Shown here one piece after another: positions 45,008-54,984 of a stretch of 64,000 nt of DNA. The stretch spans positions 62,001 through 126,000 of the forward strand of contig CAUEHT010000012.1 in assembly GCA_958510875.1 (NCBI GenBank), read 5' to 3'. The DNA comes from Endomychus coccineus (taxonomy: Eukaryota > Arthropoda > Insecta > Coleoptera > Endomychidae). The position numbers were made by a program, and so were the translations under genes. How positions within the stretch are numbered: the first letter of the stretch is position 1; the number at the start of each line of letters is the position of its first letter. The notes beneath the pieces were generated by a model, which was given only the letters and a program-made list of their open reading frames with translations, was not told where the DNA came from and searched no databases.

Positions 45008-46072
45008 ATGGACGTGGGTGTGAGTAACATGTTAAAAGAAAAACTACAATTGAAGAGAAAAATTTGGGAGTTAGCAAACGTTGTGAGGAAAAAATATATG
45101 GCTGTGAAATTGGATAAAGCTGAAAATGATGAGATTCTAGATAACATGTTCAGGAATGTATCTAAACCTCTGGAGGAAATTGCGAGAAATGCTGAGATAA
45201 TCAAACAAAATTCGTTGGTTAAATCTGAAAATATTGTTTCTACAGCAACACAAATGGAGAACATACCAATCCCAAATATTGTAACTGAAGGAGAAGAATT
45301 CGTATATAACCACAAAGATACTGAGGAGGATGTGTTTACCCCAGAACATACTATCGATCAGATTCGTGAAGAATACAGAAAACTTAAGAACGATAATGCA
45401 GCGGCTACAGAGGAGTTTCTGCAACAATACCCCACATTAGCACGTTATTACTTGGAAGGATTCCTATTGGATGATGATGTCAAGAAATACGATGATAGAA
45501 TGGGTTTGCAATATAATTCAACTTTAGACAAATGGTTCATGGGTAATCAACCTATAGAAATTGATAGTGAGAGTAATATAATTATCAAGGGTACTCCGTT
45601 CAAGGGTACCACAGGACTGTATAATTTGATATTTTACAGAGATGTTCTACCTGATACTTACACTGTGGAAGATGGGAAAAATTACAGTCAAATGATGGAA
45701 ATGACTAGTGCCCATAGACGTAATAACGATCCAGCTGATCGAATAAGAAACATTGTAAAATACAAAAATGTACTGAAACGTTTGATTAATTCCATGAAAA
45801 GACCAAGGTCCAAAACATACACTGGAAATGCATATATGAAAAATGATACGCTTGAATATAATGAGAAACCTATCGAATATGTTTATTGGGATGACGTTAA
45901 CGAAATTGTGGATAGACTGAGACTTCTTGTTGCATCCTCGCACGCTGGTAACAATAACCATCACAACGAGATAGCCTCTACAATAGAAGAATAGATAGAG
46001 GCTGGTGTAATCGAACAAAAACCGGGTGTAAGGCAAATTCATCACAGTAATAAAGATGGTTTCAATGGATAA
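45008..46072 (+). pseudogene. DUF8207-type Maverick protein, copy C, one nonsense codon
   Basis: The longest single frame of this gene (328 codons, MDVGVSNMLKEKLQLKRK onward). A TTG to TAG change at 45992-45994 stops it within the conserved C-terminal helix, 26 codons before the normal stop at 46072. It contains two Lys-rich N-terminal helices, an acidic linker, FKGTTGLYNLIF, and YVYWDDVNEIVDRLRLLVAS. The function is unknown. Wide conservation beside the ATPase suggests a structural or packaging role. Confidence 0.75.
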
Positions 46073-46709
46073 GTTTGGCAGAGCCTCCTCTTCCATGTGG
46101 ATATATGATACAAATGTATTTAATAATAATTTCAAACAAGTTCACGGACAAGGATTATTCCTAACGAGTGATGGAAGTTATGATATGGAAAATCGTAGAT
46201 TGTGCAACGTAAAATCACCGAATGATGATGGAGATGTTGCAAATAAAGTATATGTTGATAAATTAACACACAAACTGAATCTGAAAACGGAAACCAGTCT
46301 TAAAGATACCTTCAATGTTAGGGTTGATAATTTGATCAAAGATATCAACAAGGATCTGGATGAACATAAATTAACGAATGAGAAGGTTATTCTCAACATT
46401 GATAAACATCTGATGGACATTCAGAATAAATATAATGGAATGGGAATCTATATGAAATCAGAGTATAAAACAATCACTGATAGTGTAAGGGAAAACAGAA
46501 ATGAATTGAAAGAGATCAATAACACATTTAACAGTGTGAACATGCGTCTAAATGACATTACTAGTAAAGTGGAGGCGTTAGAACGACGGATGACATCTGT
46601 TGAACCTTCTAAGAAGAGACCCTCATCATCCACAACAACAAAGCAGGGCTCTGTGAAACGTATAACTCCAAATCCTGTGAATATACCCGAAAAATTAATT
46701 CTAAACTAG
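46056..46709 (+). CDS. Fibre-like coiled-coil virion protein, copy C
   Basis: 217-aa intact ORF with the NRRLCNVKSPNDDGDVANKV motif, coiled coil and basic Ser/Thr-rich tail described for copy A. It remains open although its neighbours on both sides carry stops. It overlaps the DUF8207 normal stop by 17 nt. Confidence 0.6.
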   Translation: MVSMDKFGRASSSMWIYDTNVFNNNFKQVHGQGLFLTSDGSYDMENRRLCNVKSPNDDGDVANKVYVDKLTHKLNLKTETSLKDTFNVRVDNLIKDINKDLDEHKLTNEKVILNIDKHLMDIQNKYNGMGIYMKSEYKTITDSVRENRNELKEINNTFNSVNMRLNDITSKVEALERRMTSVEPSKKRPSSSTTTKQGSVKRITPNPVNIPEKLILN

Positions 46710-46726
46710 ATTTCCGCATTGATAAG

Positions 46727-47650
46727 ATGAGTAGAGAACAAGTTGTGCATGAGCTTCATAAGCCTAGTAGGAAGAATTTCAAACGGCGCAGATCGATCAT
46801 AAAAGGTTTGGATGATTTGTGGCACATGGTTCTGGCTGAAATGGGTAATTACGCTCGTGAAAATAGAGGATTCAAATACATTTTGGTTATGATCGATTGT
46901 TTCTCGAAATTTCTGTGGACTCGACCGTTGAAAACGAATTCTGCCGAAGAGGTTCGGAAAGCTGTCGGTTCTATATTGTTAGAAGGACATCGTAAGCCTA
47001 GGAATCTGCAAAGCGATCAGGGAAAATAATTCTACAATAAACACTTCGACGATCTAATGAAGAAACATAATATCAATCATTATAATACGTATAGTGTGGA
47101 AAAAGCAGCCATTGCTGAACGTGTCATTCGAACGTTAAATTAGACGCTCTACAAACATTTCAGTCTTAGCGGGAAATACAAATGGCTTGATACACTTGAA
47201 GAAATCACAGAAGAATATAATAAACGTAAACATAGTACTATAAATATGGCTCCAATAAAAGTGACGGAACAGATTGAGAGCAAGATATTGAAGCGATCCT
47301 ACTCACACATCAAGTTAGCTCTACCTCACAGATACAACGTTGGAGATGTCTTACGAATAAGTAAGGCTAAACATATTTTTGAGAAGGGATTTACACTTAA
47401 TTGGAGAACGGAATTATTTGAAATCATCAAAGTAAAAATTACCAACCCGGTCACATATCTACTAGAAGATATGACCAACGCACCAATCAGCGGTTGTTTC
47501 TACGAGGAAGAATTACAGAAAACAAAACAACCCGATGTGTATTTAGTCGAAAAAATATTACGAAAGAGGAGGGGCCAACAGTATGTGAAATGGTTGGGCC
47601 TAGATAATAATCACAACAGTTGGATCGATAATTCGGATCTCGTTCAATGA
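46727..47650 (+). pseudogene. Maverick integrase with chromodomain, copy C, two nonsense codons
   Basis: Aligned with the intact 307-aa integrase of copy B. Stops occur at 47027-47029, just after the second catalytic Asp (LQSDQGK), and at about 47142, near the AERVIRTL block with the catalytic Glu. In the first motif (LWHMVLAEMG) the catalytic Asp is Val. The 3' half, including the chromodomain (YLVEKILRKRRGQQYVKWLG), is open from 47246. It is inactive on three counts. Confidence 0.85.
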
Positions 47651-47694
47651 ACCCATCATTAAACATTTGGAGATTATTAGGAACAAACAAATAG

Positions 47695-47897
47695 CTTGAA
47701 AAATCTTGTCTTCCGGATGGATTCCGCGTCACAATAGCTCGACTTGATGCCGACGTTTCGCCAACCATTACAGGTGGCATCTTCAGGGCAGGCTTGAGGC
47801 CTGCCCTGAAGATGCCACCTGTAATGGTTGGCGAAACGTCGGCATCAAGTCGAGCTATTGTGACGCGGAATCCATCCGGAAGACAAGATTTTTCAAG
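47695..47897. mobile_element. Head-to-head Penelope-type terminal repeats, perfect 98-bp arms
   Basis: Two perfectly complementary 98-bp arms (47695-47792 and 47800-47897) around a 7-bp spacer. Each arm holds CTGAAGA, a GCCA/TGGC stem and GAAACGTC, a hammerhead-like core, followed by GTGACGCGGAATC. The block lies just 3' of integrase in copy C and is absent at the same place in copy B. Related repeats flank Penelope remnant II. Confidence 0.85.
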
Positions 47898-48173
47898 ATT
47901 AGCTGTCCGCGGAAGTCTACTATCCAAGAAACAAATAGCTGGAATATTATTGACTCGGGGGTATGGATATCATGATAGAACAAAATTCTTTGACTATGAG
48001 GGTGAATCAAGAGTGAAGATTATAATATTTGAAACATATATTGTTAAGATTATACTCAAGTCTTTTGTATTGAGAAAATTTTGAAATTAATAAGAAATAT
48101 TACTTTGAGATCTTTAGTTTTTCTCTCTCCCATCGTTGAATAACGGTGCAATCTTGAATTCTCATCAGTCTGT
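47898..48173. other. Integrase-PLA2 intergenic region, copy C
   Basis: No ORF. It contains TTTTGTATTGAGAAAATTTT and an AATAACGGTGCAATCTTGAA block shared with copies A, B and D. Transcription signals are not clear. Confidence 0.4.
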
Positions 48174-48977
48174 ATGGAAGCGTACGTAGGAGAAGGTGTT
48201 CTCAATACGCTTATAAACAAGCTACCGTTTGAACTTCATATTCCTGGTTATCAATTCTGTGGTCCCCGTACAAAATTAGAAGAACGGTTGAAAAGAGGAG
48301 ATTCAGGTATCAATCCACTCGATAAAGCTTGCCGCCAACACGATATTTCATATCTGCGAAACGCTAGTTTGGAAGGACGTCACGAGGCGGATAAAATATT
48401 AGAGAACGCTGTTTGGCAACGTGTCAAATCTAAAGACACAAAATTTGGAGAGAGGATTGCCGCTTTCGGTGTGAATAAAATTATGAAGGCAAAGAGGAAA
48501 TTGGGGATGGGCATGAGAAAGAAGCTTGGGTTCGGAAGTGCAATTGTCGATGGGGTGAGAAAAGTTATGAAGAAGAAGTTTGACCCCACCAATCTGAAGA
48601 GAACATCTCGAACAGCGTTGAAAGTTGCACGAAAACAATTCAAAAAAGCATGTGGTCGTAAAAATGTTCGATTACCAAGAGTAATTCCTATTCCAAAGAC
48701 TGGAGGATTTTTACCATTCTTAATACCTCTATTTGCCGGCTTATCAGCTGCTGGAGCATTGGCAGGAGGTGGTGCTGGCATCGCTAAGGCCGTCAACGAT
48801 AGCAAAGCAGCTCAGAAAACCTTGGAGGAAACGGAAAGACATAATAAAACGATGGAAGCTATAGCTTTGGAGAAACAAGGATCTGGTCTATATTTGAAAA
48901 AGTATCGCAAAGGTCTTGGTCTATATTTAAATGAACATCCAAAAAACTACCAGTTAACCTACCCAGAAGACGTCTGA
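48174..48977 (+). CDS. PLA2-domain minor virion protein, copy C (full length)
   Basis: This 267-aa ORF starts MEAYVGEGVLNTLINKLPFE. Residues about 22-65 form a phospholipase A2 motif as in parvovirus VP1: YQFCGPRTKL (calcium loop) and NPLDKACRQHDISYLR (HD catalytic pair). The middle glycine of the GPG loop is Arg here, a probable loss. A basic segment follows, then a hydrophobic stretch at about 180-205 (GGFLPFLIPLFAGLSAAG and a Gly/Ala-rich run), a helix, and LYLKKYRKGLGLYL. Similar Maverick proteins are viewed as membrane-active minor virion proteins. The ORF ends ten codons after the slippery heptamer at 48941. Confidence 0.8.
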   Translation: MEAYVGEGVLNTLINKLPFELHIPGYQFCGPRTKLEERLKRGDSGINPLDKACRQHDISYLRNASLEGRHEADKILENAVWQRVKSKDTKFGERIAAFGVNKIMKAKRKLGMGMRKKLGFGSAIVDGVRKVMKKKFDPTNLKRTSRTALKVARKQFKKACGRKNVRLPRVIPIPKTGGFLPFLIPLFAGLSAAGALAGGGAGIAKAVNDSKAAQKTLEETERHNKTMEAIALEKQGSGLYLKKYRKGLGLYLNEHPKNYQLTYPEDV

Positions 48978-49327
48978 CCGATCTCGATCTACGAAAACTA
49001 GCAAAAGCTCTGAAAATTCCCCATTTTAGAGGAGTATTTATGCGTGATGAACTGCCATCCAACGGACCATGGAAAAACGAGCGTGGAATAGTTAATTTAG
49101 ATAGCTCGGACAATGAAGGCACTCACTGGGTTGGGCTCAAGAAAGTCGGTGATACAGTCTTTTATTATGATAGTTTTGGCAATTTACGCCTCCCTCACGA
49201 ACTGGTGGATTATTTCAAAAAATGTAAGATATTATTCAATCACGACAATTTTCAGCAATATAACACTTATAATTGTGGCCAGTTATGTTTGGAATTCCTC
49301 TCTGATTCTTCAGTTGTGGTCGACTAA
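48935..49327 (+). CDS. Adenain-like cysteine protease (C5/Ulp1 type), copy C
   Basis: The open frame from 48935 to 49327 encodes a Maverick maturation protease. Visible parts: the N-terminal helix and strand LRKLAKALKIPHFRGVFMRD, the catalytic His in GTHWVGLKKV, an Asp-containing YYDSFGNLRLP block, and the catalytic Cys in YNCGQLCLEFL. The order His-(Asp/Asn)-Cys fits adenain and Ulp1 relatives. The first in-frame ATG (49040) falls inside the conserved N-terminal region, after about 22 conserved residues, so the protein is probably entered from the PLA2 frame by -1 frameshift at 48941; splicing or a non-AUG start are alternatives. It would process virion proteins. Confidence 0.75.
   Translation, partial: TSKKLPVNLPRRRLTDLDLRKLAKALKIPHFRGVFMRDELPSNGPWKNERGIVNLDSSDNEGTHWVGLKKVGDTVFYYDSFGNLRLPHELVDYFKKCKILFNHDNFQQYNTYNCGQLCLEFLSDSSVVVD
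48941..48947 (+). promoter_or_regulatory. Candidate -1 frameshift heptamer A-AAA-AAC, copy C
   Basis: AAAAAAC with the PLA2 frame reading AAA AAC (48942-48947). A -1 slip enters the protease frame, which is open from 48935. No clear strong stem-loop was found by eye downstream; an AGACGTCT palindrome lies at about 48968. Confidence 0.65.
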
Positions 49328-49378
49328 CCCTGCATTTATTAGTATTTAAATAGATTGTTGGTAAAGTTTTCATCAATC

Positions 49379-50158
49379 ATGTCTCAGACGTTCACTATCA
49401 CGGGTAAGAGCTCCCGCTTATCTGTAGATTTTCACCCACCTATAGAACTAGATCCTCATTCATATTATTCTATCGCACTTGTTGGTTTGCATACGTACAA
49501 TAGCATTCCAAACATTGAAGAAGGTTTTAATAAATTTTATTATAAAAATGTGAAGGGTGAGGAAGAAGTAGTGACTATACCTACGGGGTCCTACGAGTTG
49601 ACAGACATCGAGGATTTCATACAAAGTGCAGTTTGTGGGATAGGAGTGAAGCAAGAAGAACGTGACCGGAAATTATCAATGAAATCTAACAACAACACTC
49701 TACACACAGAGCTGAAGAGTGATTTTGAAGTGATTTTGATTCCTAAAGATAGTATGAGCGAACTGTTGGGATTCAGCAAAAAGAAATTGACATCTCGTGA
49801 ACTACACGTATTTGATCGACCTATAAATATAATCAAAGTTCAAACTATTAGAGTGTAGTGTAACTTAACCGCAGGAGCATATTATAACAATAAGATAGCT
49901 CATACGATATATGAGCTCTCACCTCTTGTACCACCTGGGTTTTCCATTGATATAGAGCCGAAGAATCTTATTTATCTACCGGTCATCAGCAAGACGTCCT
50001 TCGATAACATCACGCTGAATATTTCAGATCAGAATTGTAAACCGGTAAATTTTCGTGGAGAAGAAATTATTATACGATTGGAATTGAAGAAGATCGCTAG
50101 GGATTATGGCTTCCAACAATAAATAATAATCCAATACTCACCACCACTCATTATATGA
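49379..50158 (+). pseudogene. Penton-like minor capsid protein, copy C, nonsense codons
   Basis: ATG at 49379 (MSQTFTITGKSSRLSVDFHP). A TAG at about 49856 (Glu codon region) stops the frame after about 159 codons, and a TAA near 50119 is a second stop. The rest aligns with 6316-7095. It starts 52 bp after the protease stop. Confidence 0.8.
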
Positions 50159-50211
50159 AAGGAATTCAACTGAGAAGGTTGTTGTTGTTGCAGTAGCCAT
50201 CACTTGAGAAC

Positions 50212-50427
50212 ATGGGTTTGGATTTTAGCAATAAAAGACATCTCCATAGTGGTCATCAGTCATTATCTACATCGAGCTCGAGGGAGAAGGTTGCTTCTGC
50301 ATCGCTGTCATTGAAGAAGGAGAAGGTTGCTTCTGCATCACTATCATTGGAAAATATAAATTTTTTGAAGGCCCTTGGTTACAATGTCGAGAAAACTTCA
50401 AATATTCAACGAGCCAAACTTCATTGA
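50212..50427 (+). CDS. Small protein with internal repeat, upstream of MCP, copy C
   Basis: 71-aa ORF matching 7140-7355, with two EKVASASLSL units and the ENINFLKALGYNVEK end. It overlaps the MCP start by 44 nt. The function is unknown. Confidence 0.55.
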   Translation: MGLDFSNKRHLHSGHQSLSTSSSREKVASASLSLKKEKVASASLSLENINFLKALGYNVEKTSNIQRAKLH

Positions 50428-51572
50428 AGACATCATACGGGAAGAAACTCATACCTACTATCCACACACAACATCTTTTGGCAACAGCGATGAAATTGAG
50501 ATATTAATCAATCAACAAGATGTGTTGGTAGATTTGGCATCGTCTGCTTTATTCATCGAGGCAGAATTCCAGCCAGAAGCAAGTGGTGATGGTGAATGTA
50601 AACTAACGAATAATTTCGGAGCGTTTCTCTTCGGATATGTCAGTTATGAATTGAATGGAAAAGAGATAGACAAAGTACGTGATCCTGGTATTGTCAGCAC
50701 CATCAGAGCTCATCTAACATATGCCAAACATGAATCTATACCTCTAGCTATTTCTGGATGGTCATTCAAGGATGCATTGAGTTCAGTCTACAATAATAAA
50801 ATCAATTTATGGATACCGCTGAATTTTCTACTAGGCCTATTCATTGACTATAACAAAGCTTTGAGTGGAAAACATAAGCTACGCTTGATAAGGTCTCGAA
50901 CCGATAACGATTGCTATACTAATAGCACAGGCACGAAAACGGCTAAAATAAATGTGAAGACGATAGCATTAAAAGTGCGACATGTGTTTCCAAGTGATCA
51001 GGTTGAATTTCAAATGTTGGAGAATTTGAGTGCTGAGAAACCTATTTTGATTCCATTTCGCATTTGGGATCTGCATGAAAATCCGTTGATGAAGGAGAGC
51101 ACTCGCGACATTTGGGCTGTTAAAACATCAATGAATTTGGAACGACCCAGATATGTGATTTTAGCTTTCCAAACTGATCGAAAAAATAATCCTGTTAAGC
51201 ACAGTGCATATTTCGATAATATAAACTTGCTAAATGTAAAATTATACTTGAATTCAGAGTGTTTTCCATATGAAGCAATGAAATTGAATTTCATCGACCA
51301 GCAATACGTGGAAGCATACCAGATGCTTCAAATTTCCAAATGAAATAATAAGCGAACCCATCTTAGATTATATAGCATTCAAGAATAGAGCAATTTTTGT
51401 GATTGACTGTTCAAAACAAAACGATGCTATAAAGTCATCAACAGTTGACGTCAAACTAGAGATGGAAAGTTTCCTTAATTTCCCCAAAAACACCAGGGCT
51501 TATTGCATCATCATTAACGATCGTATAATGGGGTATTCTCCGATTACAGGATCAGTTCGGAGTTTAGTGTGA
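50384..51572 (+). pseudogene. Major capsid protein, copy C, internal deletion
   Basis: Open for about 319 codons from ATG 50384 (MSRKLQIFNEPNF). A short deletion near 51325-51335 removes the YYDFQKSF region and shifts the frame to a stop at 51343. The C-terminal part up to 51572 is still recognisable. All earlier MCP blocks are intact. The damage differs from copies A and B. Confidence 0.85.
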
Positions 51573-51954
51573 AGAACCATGAATCATAATGTTATTATTT
51601 TAATTCTAAATGATGTCTATCAAAATGTATTTATCCAAATAAAAGTTATTATTATTATTTTTGGTATTTTATTTCTCTCACTTCCCCGCAATACATCACA
51701 ATGATGAACGAGCAGTTTGGTAAAGTACAGTCCCTTGGATCAACCCATCAGGATTGTAATCTAAATTATAAATATCGCTTCAGAGTTAGAAACAAAAAAA
51801 TTTATGTTACTATCTAATTAATGAATATAAATATACTTTTGTTTTATTACATGTTTACATATAATGTTCCTCAAAAAGTGATTCAGATTATTATGTTATC
51901 TTTTCAATTATTATAATATGTAGTAGTGGTTATAAGACAGTTTGCGGTAAATAT
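51573..51954. other. MCP 3' flank of copy C
   Basis: Same non-coding flank as after copy A, with AAATAAAAGTTATTATTATT and ACAGTCCCTTGGATCAACCC blocks. No gene. Confidence 0.5.
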
Positions 51955-52300
51955 TCTCTCTTATTTCGAGTGTTGAAGCCGATAAAGTTGTCACATTCAG
52001 AATAGCGTATATGAAAATAATAAATAACCCATCAAATCGTTGAGGCTTCTTTCTTCATGTGGGTTATCAATCTCAAACTTGAAAAATCTCAAATGAACCT
52101 CTACAGGTAATAATAGTCAAACATATTCATTTAGCCCGACTAACACACAGGCCCTCGTAGGCTCGCAAATGATAACAATGTTGCATACAAAATAGCTTTA
52201 GGCAATAATCCGTTACATGGGAAATATCGATATTCTCAAATAAAAGGTAATAATAGTGGGGTAATTTCTACAGCTGATTTAACCTCACATCCTTGATATC
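51955..52300. repeat. Inner TIR fragment of copy C
   Basis: Matches 8880-9240 of copy A, then the similarity stops. The outer TIR and terminal segment are absent, so copy C lacks an identifiable right end. Confidence 0.75.
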
Positions 52301-52594
52301 AATGAATATTCGATAATTCCAACACACAGCTCTTCTTTCGTGGAATTTCCTTTAGAAATATCTCGAAAAAAGGGGTAACTTGTGGAAATTATAGAACTAC
52401 ACGATTTTTCGTCGTTTTTTAAACAGTGAATTCTATCAGTAGGATTGGGTTATATGGTAGGATGAGGAATAAAACTCTTTATATGCATTAATCTTTATTG
52501 AAATTACATATTCCAGAATCCTTGGGTACATTAACATTTATTGAAATTACATATTTCTGAAGCCGGGAATATCTTCTTCATCTGCAAATGTTAA
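52301..52594. other. No gene seen
   Basis: About 290 bp of unique AT-rich sequence with two near copies of TTATTGAAATTACATATT (52495 and 52537). Nothing coding is recognised. Confidence 0.4.
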
Positions 52595-52909
52595 TTAACA
52601 ATTTTCATCCATACTATACAGTCTATTGTTGATTTGTACAGATGATGTATTTTCGATAAATGGTGGCTTATCTGAGTATCCTTTGATGAAACACATGTTT
52701 ACAACGACATTTCCGTCTTTTTCTATCTGCTCCATCGCCCTCCAAATAGGCTCAACTATATTTTCCGTAGTCCATTGCTGACCTTGAATTTCCACAGTAT
52801 CGAAAAGGTGGATGTTTTGTGGTGTATAATATTGGAAATTTGCCTCTATCCTCAAAACATTCTGTATGTTTTTTTCCTGAGAGGTTATGTTCAAGTAGGA
52901 ATTTCTGAC
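52595..52909 (-). CDS. Hypothetical ORF downstream of the MMP gene
   Basis: About 104 codons open from just after a TAG at 52912; no ATG is near the beginning (TTG at 52894). The translated part contains LRIEANFQYYTPQNIHLFD, WTTENIVEPIWRAMEQIEKD and a VNMCFIKGYSDKPPF block, and looks like real protein in composition. The 66-aa frame upstream (52952-52752) and the frame 53127-52962, with a C2H2-like NCELCQKSYTRKYDVKK, may be earlier parts of the same decayed gene. I recognise no family. Confidence 0.3.
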   Translation of the reverse strand, partial: VRNSYLNITSQEKNIQNVLRIEANFQYYTPQNIHLFDTVEIQGQQWTTENIVEPIWRAMEQIEKDGNVVVNMCFIKGYSDKPPFIENTSSVQINNRLYSMDENC

Positions 52910-53127
52910 CTAGGGCTCCGTAGGGTGCCTGCTGGAACGCCCGAAGCATCATTCGATCAAACTACGGTGTGAACTGCATCAGGAAAGATAATTTCATATC
53001 TGTGGTTAGTTTATACTTTTTCACATCGTACTTTCTAGTATAGCTTTTTTGACATAACTCGCAGTTCAGCGTCTGTTCGCTACGGCGACTGATTAATAAC
53101 TGATACCTCCATTGATCGCTCCAATAC

Positions 53128-54696
53128 TCAAACGACCTGCTGTTGTTGTTGTTCAATGTTTGTTTCTTCTTCTTCATCATCTTCCTCTTCTGGGAAGAGT
53201 AGGGTTTCGGGTGTATGTCTTGATAGAATCTCACGCAACAATTCTTTCAACTGGTCGAGCAAGCTCACATTTGGACATTGTATTCCGAAAATGTTTTGGT
53301 TGAATTTTTCCACTTTCACCAGGGTATGAAGAAACTTGTTATATTGATAAACCATATCTTTCTGGAAAAAATATAGTATTCCGTCGATGTAGCGAAATGC
53401 GGCCGAGATGGCTGTAGGGGCAGTATAAAAGGGTTTTGTTATCAGTCCGTGATATTTCGTTGTGAAGTCACACTCGTTGATTTCGGCGAAATAATAATTG
53501 TTGTAAAAAATATATGTACGCCCTGTATATGAGCTCACCACACCTTGTATATGAACATTAGGTACCCTCAATGCATTTGAATAGGATTTTGGCCAGCCTT
53601 TAATCAACTGTAAGCTAGGAAATTCCATCATATATACCATTCTATCTATGAAGAATACAATCTCTCCTGAGGGTCTTTGATAAATTGCAGATATTTTTCG
53701 GAAGTTGGCCGGTAAAAACGGTAGCCATTCGGTAATTAACATTGGCTGCTCCATAATTTTCGTTTCTAATTCCATCGCCCAAACCCACTTTCCATAGAAA
53801 ATATACAAGCGCTGGTTCACCACCAGGAAGGTGTGCAGTCTCTTCATATTACATATATCTGGAGGGGTGGGTGGTTTGGTTGTAGTAGTGGTAGTAGTAG
53901 TGGTAGTGGTGGATGTAGGTTTTGGGGACACAGGCCTATTGGTCGTTGTTGTTGTTGTTGGTGGTTTTCCATACAGGCTCTGTACAGCATAAATATCATC
54001 GTTACTCAGGGTGATATAAGAAAAGTCTTTAGGCTCTTCGTAAAATGCAAACATCACAGACTCATTATCGCCTGTATGTGCTAATCCTATTGCATGTCCG
54101 ATTTCATGTAATAGTACAGCAAACAAACTTGATTCGTTATAAGCAGGCTTCGTTTTTGTTTCACACCAGTTTTCATCTCGATCCAGATGTATTTCGACCG
54201 TTGACCCATCACTTGTTGGAAAATCCGAGTGTGCGAGAATCGTTCCAGGTCCATCAAACAACCCTGAACACACCCCATTGTTCGTAACTCTACGATGCAT
54301 TCCTCTCTGATACGAAATGAGTATATCGGCTGTGTTACCACCTGTATATTCAAAGTTCAACCCCGAATATTTGCTCCACACTTCAAATACCTCCGTGGTC
54401 AATCTACGCAGTTGAGTTGAGGCAAATCTGAATCTCCATGTCAATTTCGACTTCAACCATCTGGATGTTGTTCTGTATTGAGAACGATCATCAGCCACTC
54501 CGCACCTTTTCGTATTCATCAATTTCAAAGTCTCATTATTTAGGGTACCGTCTATTGGCAATCTATAGAATTCTTGAAACACTCTCAACGCATCCTCTGT
54601 TTCACTCAATCCGTTGGAATTTTCCGTCATATATCCATATTTTACTAGATATTCGTTCGCCTGGACTCCGACGAAGCATAGAATGAATAATAACAT
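53128..54696 (-). CDS. Secreted matrix metalloproteinase with hemopexin domain, intronless
   Basis: An intact 522-aa ORF. Residues 1-13 ([13 protein letters not shown]) are a signal peptide. A peptidoglycan-binding-like propeptide (about 15-70) ends in a cysteine switch TKRCGVADD. The catalytic domain (about 80-245) has the zinc site [11 protein letters not shown] and a Met-turn (ESVMF). A Thr/Pro linker (about 250-285) joins a hemopexin-like domain (about 288-480). The tail is acidic and Gln-rich ([16 protein letters not shown]). No furin site and no GPI or membrane anchor is seen. It would cleave extracellular matrix. Animal MMP genes usually have introns; an uninterrupted frame suggests a retrocopy or a virus-carried MMP, such as those of baculoviruses and other insect DNA viruses. 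Confidence 0.9.
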   Translation of the reverse strand: MLLFILCFVGVQANEYLVKYGYMTENSNGLSETEDALRVFQEFYRLPIDGTLNNETLKLMNTKRCGVADDRSQYRTTSRWLKSKLTWRFRFASTQLRRLTTEVFEVWSKYSGLNFEYTGGNTADILISYQRGMHRRVTNNGVCSGLFDGPGTILAHSDFPTSDGSTVEIHLDRDENWCETKTKPAYNESSLFAVLLHEIGHAIGLAHTGDNESVMFAFYEEPKDFSYITLSNDDIYAVQSLYGKPPTTTTTTNRPVSPKPTSTTTTTTTTTTTKPPTPPDICNMKRLHTFLVVNQRLYIFYGKWVWAMELETKIMEQPMLITEWLPFLPANFRKISAIYQRPSGEIVFFIDRMVYMMEFPSLQLIKGWPKSYSNALRVPNVHIQGVVSSYTGRTYIFYNNYYFAEINECDFTTKYHGLITKPFYTAPTAISAAFRYIDGILYFFQKDMVYQYNKFLHTLVKVEKFNQNIFGIQCPNVSLLDQLKELLREILSRHTPETLLFPEEEDDEEEETNIEQQQQQVV

Positions 54697-54744
54697 GTTG
54701 CTCTATCGACAACTTTACACATAATGCCTTACCTATCTGAAACT

Positions 54745-54885
<141 letters not shown>

Positions 54886-54912
54886 AACATAATGCCTTCC
54901 CTACCTGAAACT

Positions 54913-54945
<33 letters not shown>

Positions 54946-54984
54946 ACATTCGTGGAATTTTTGGAGCGTGTTCGCTGGAGAAAC

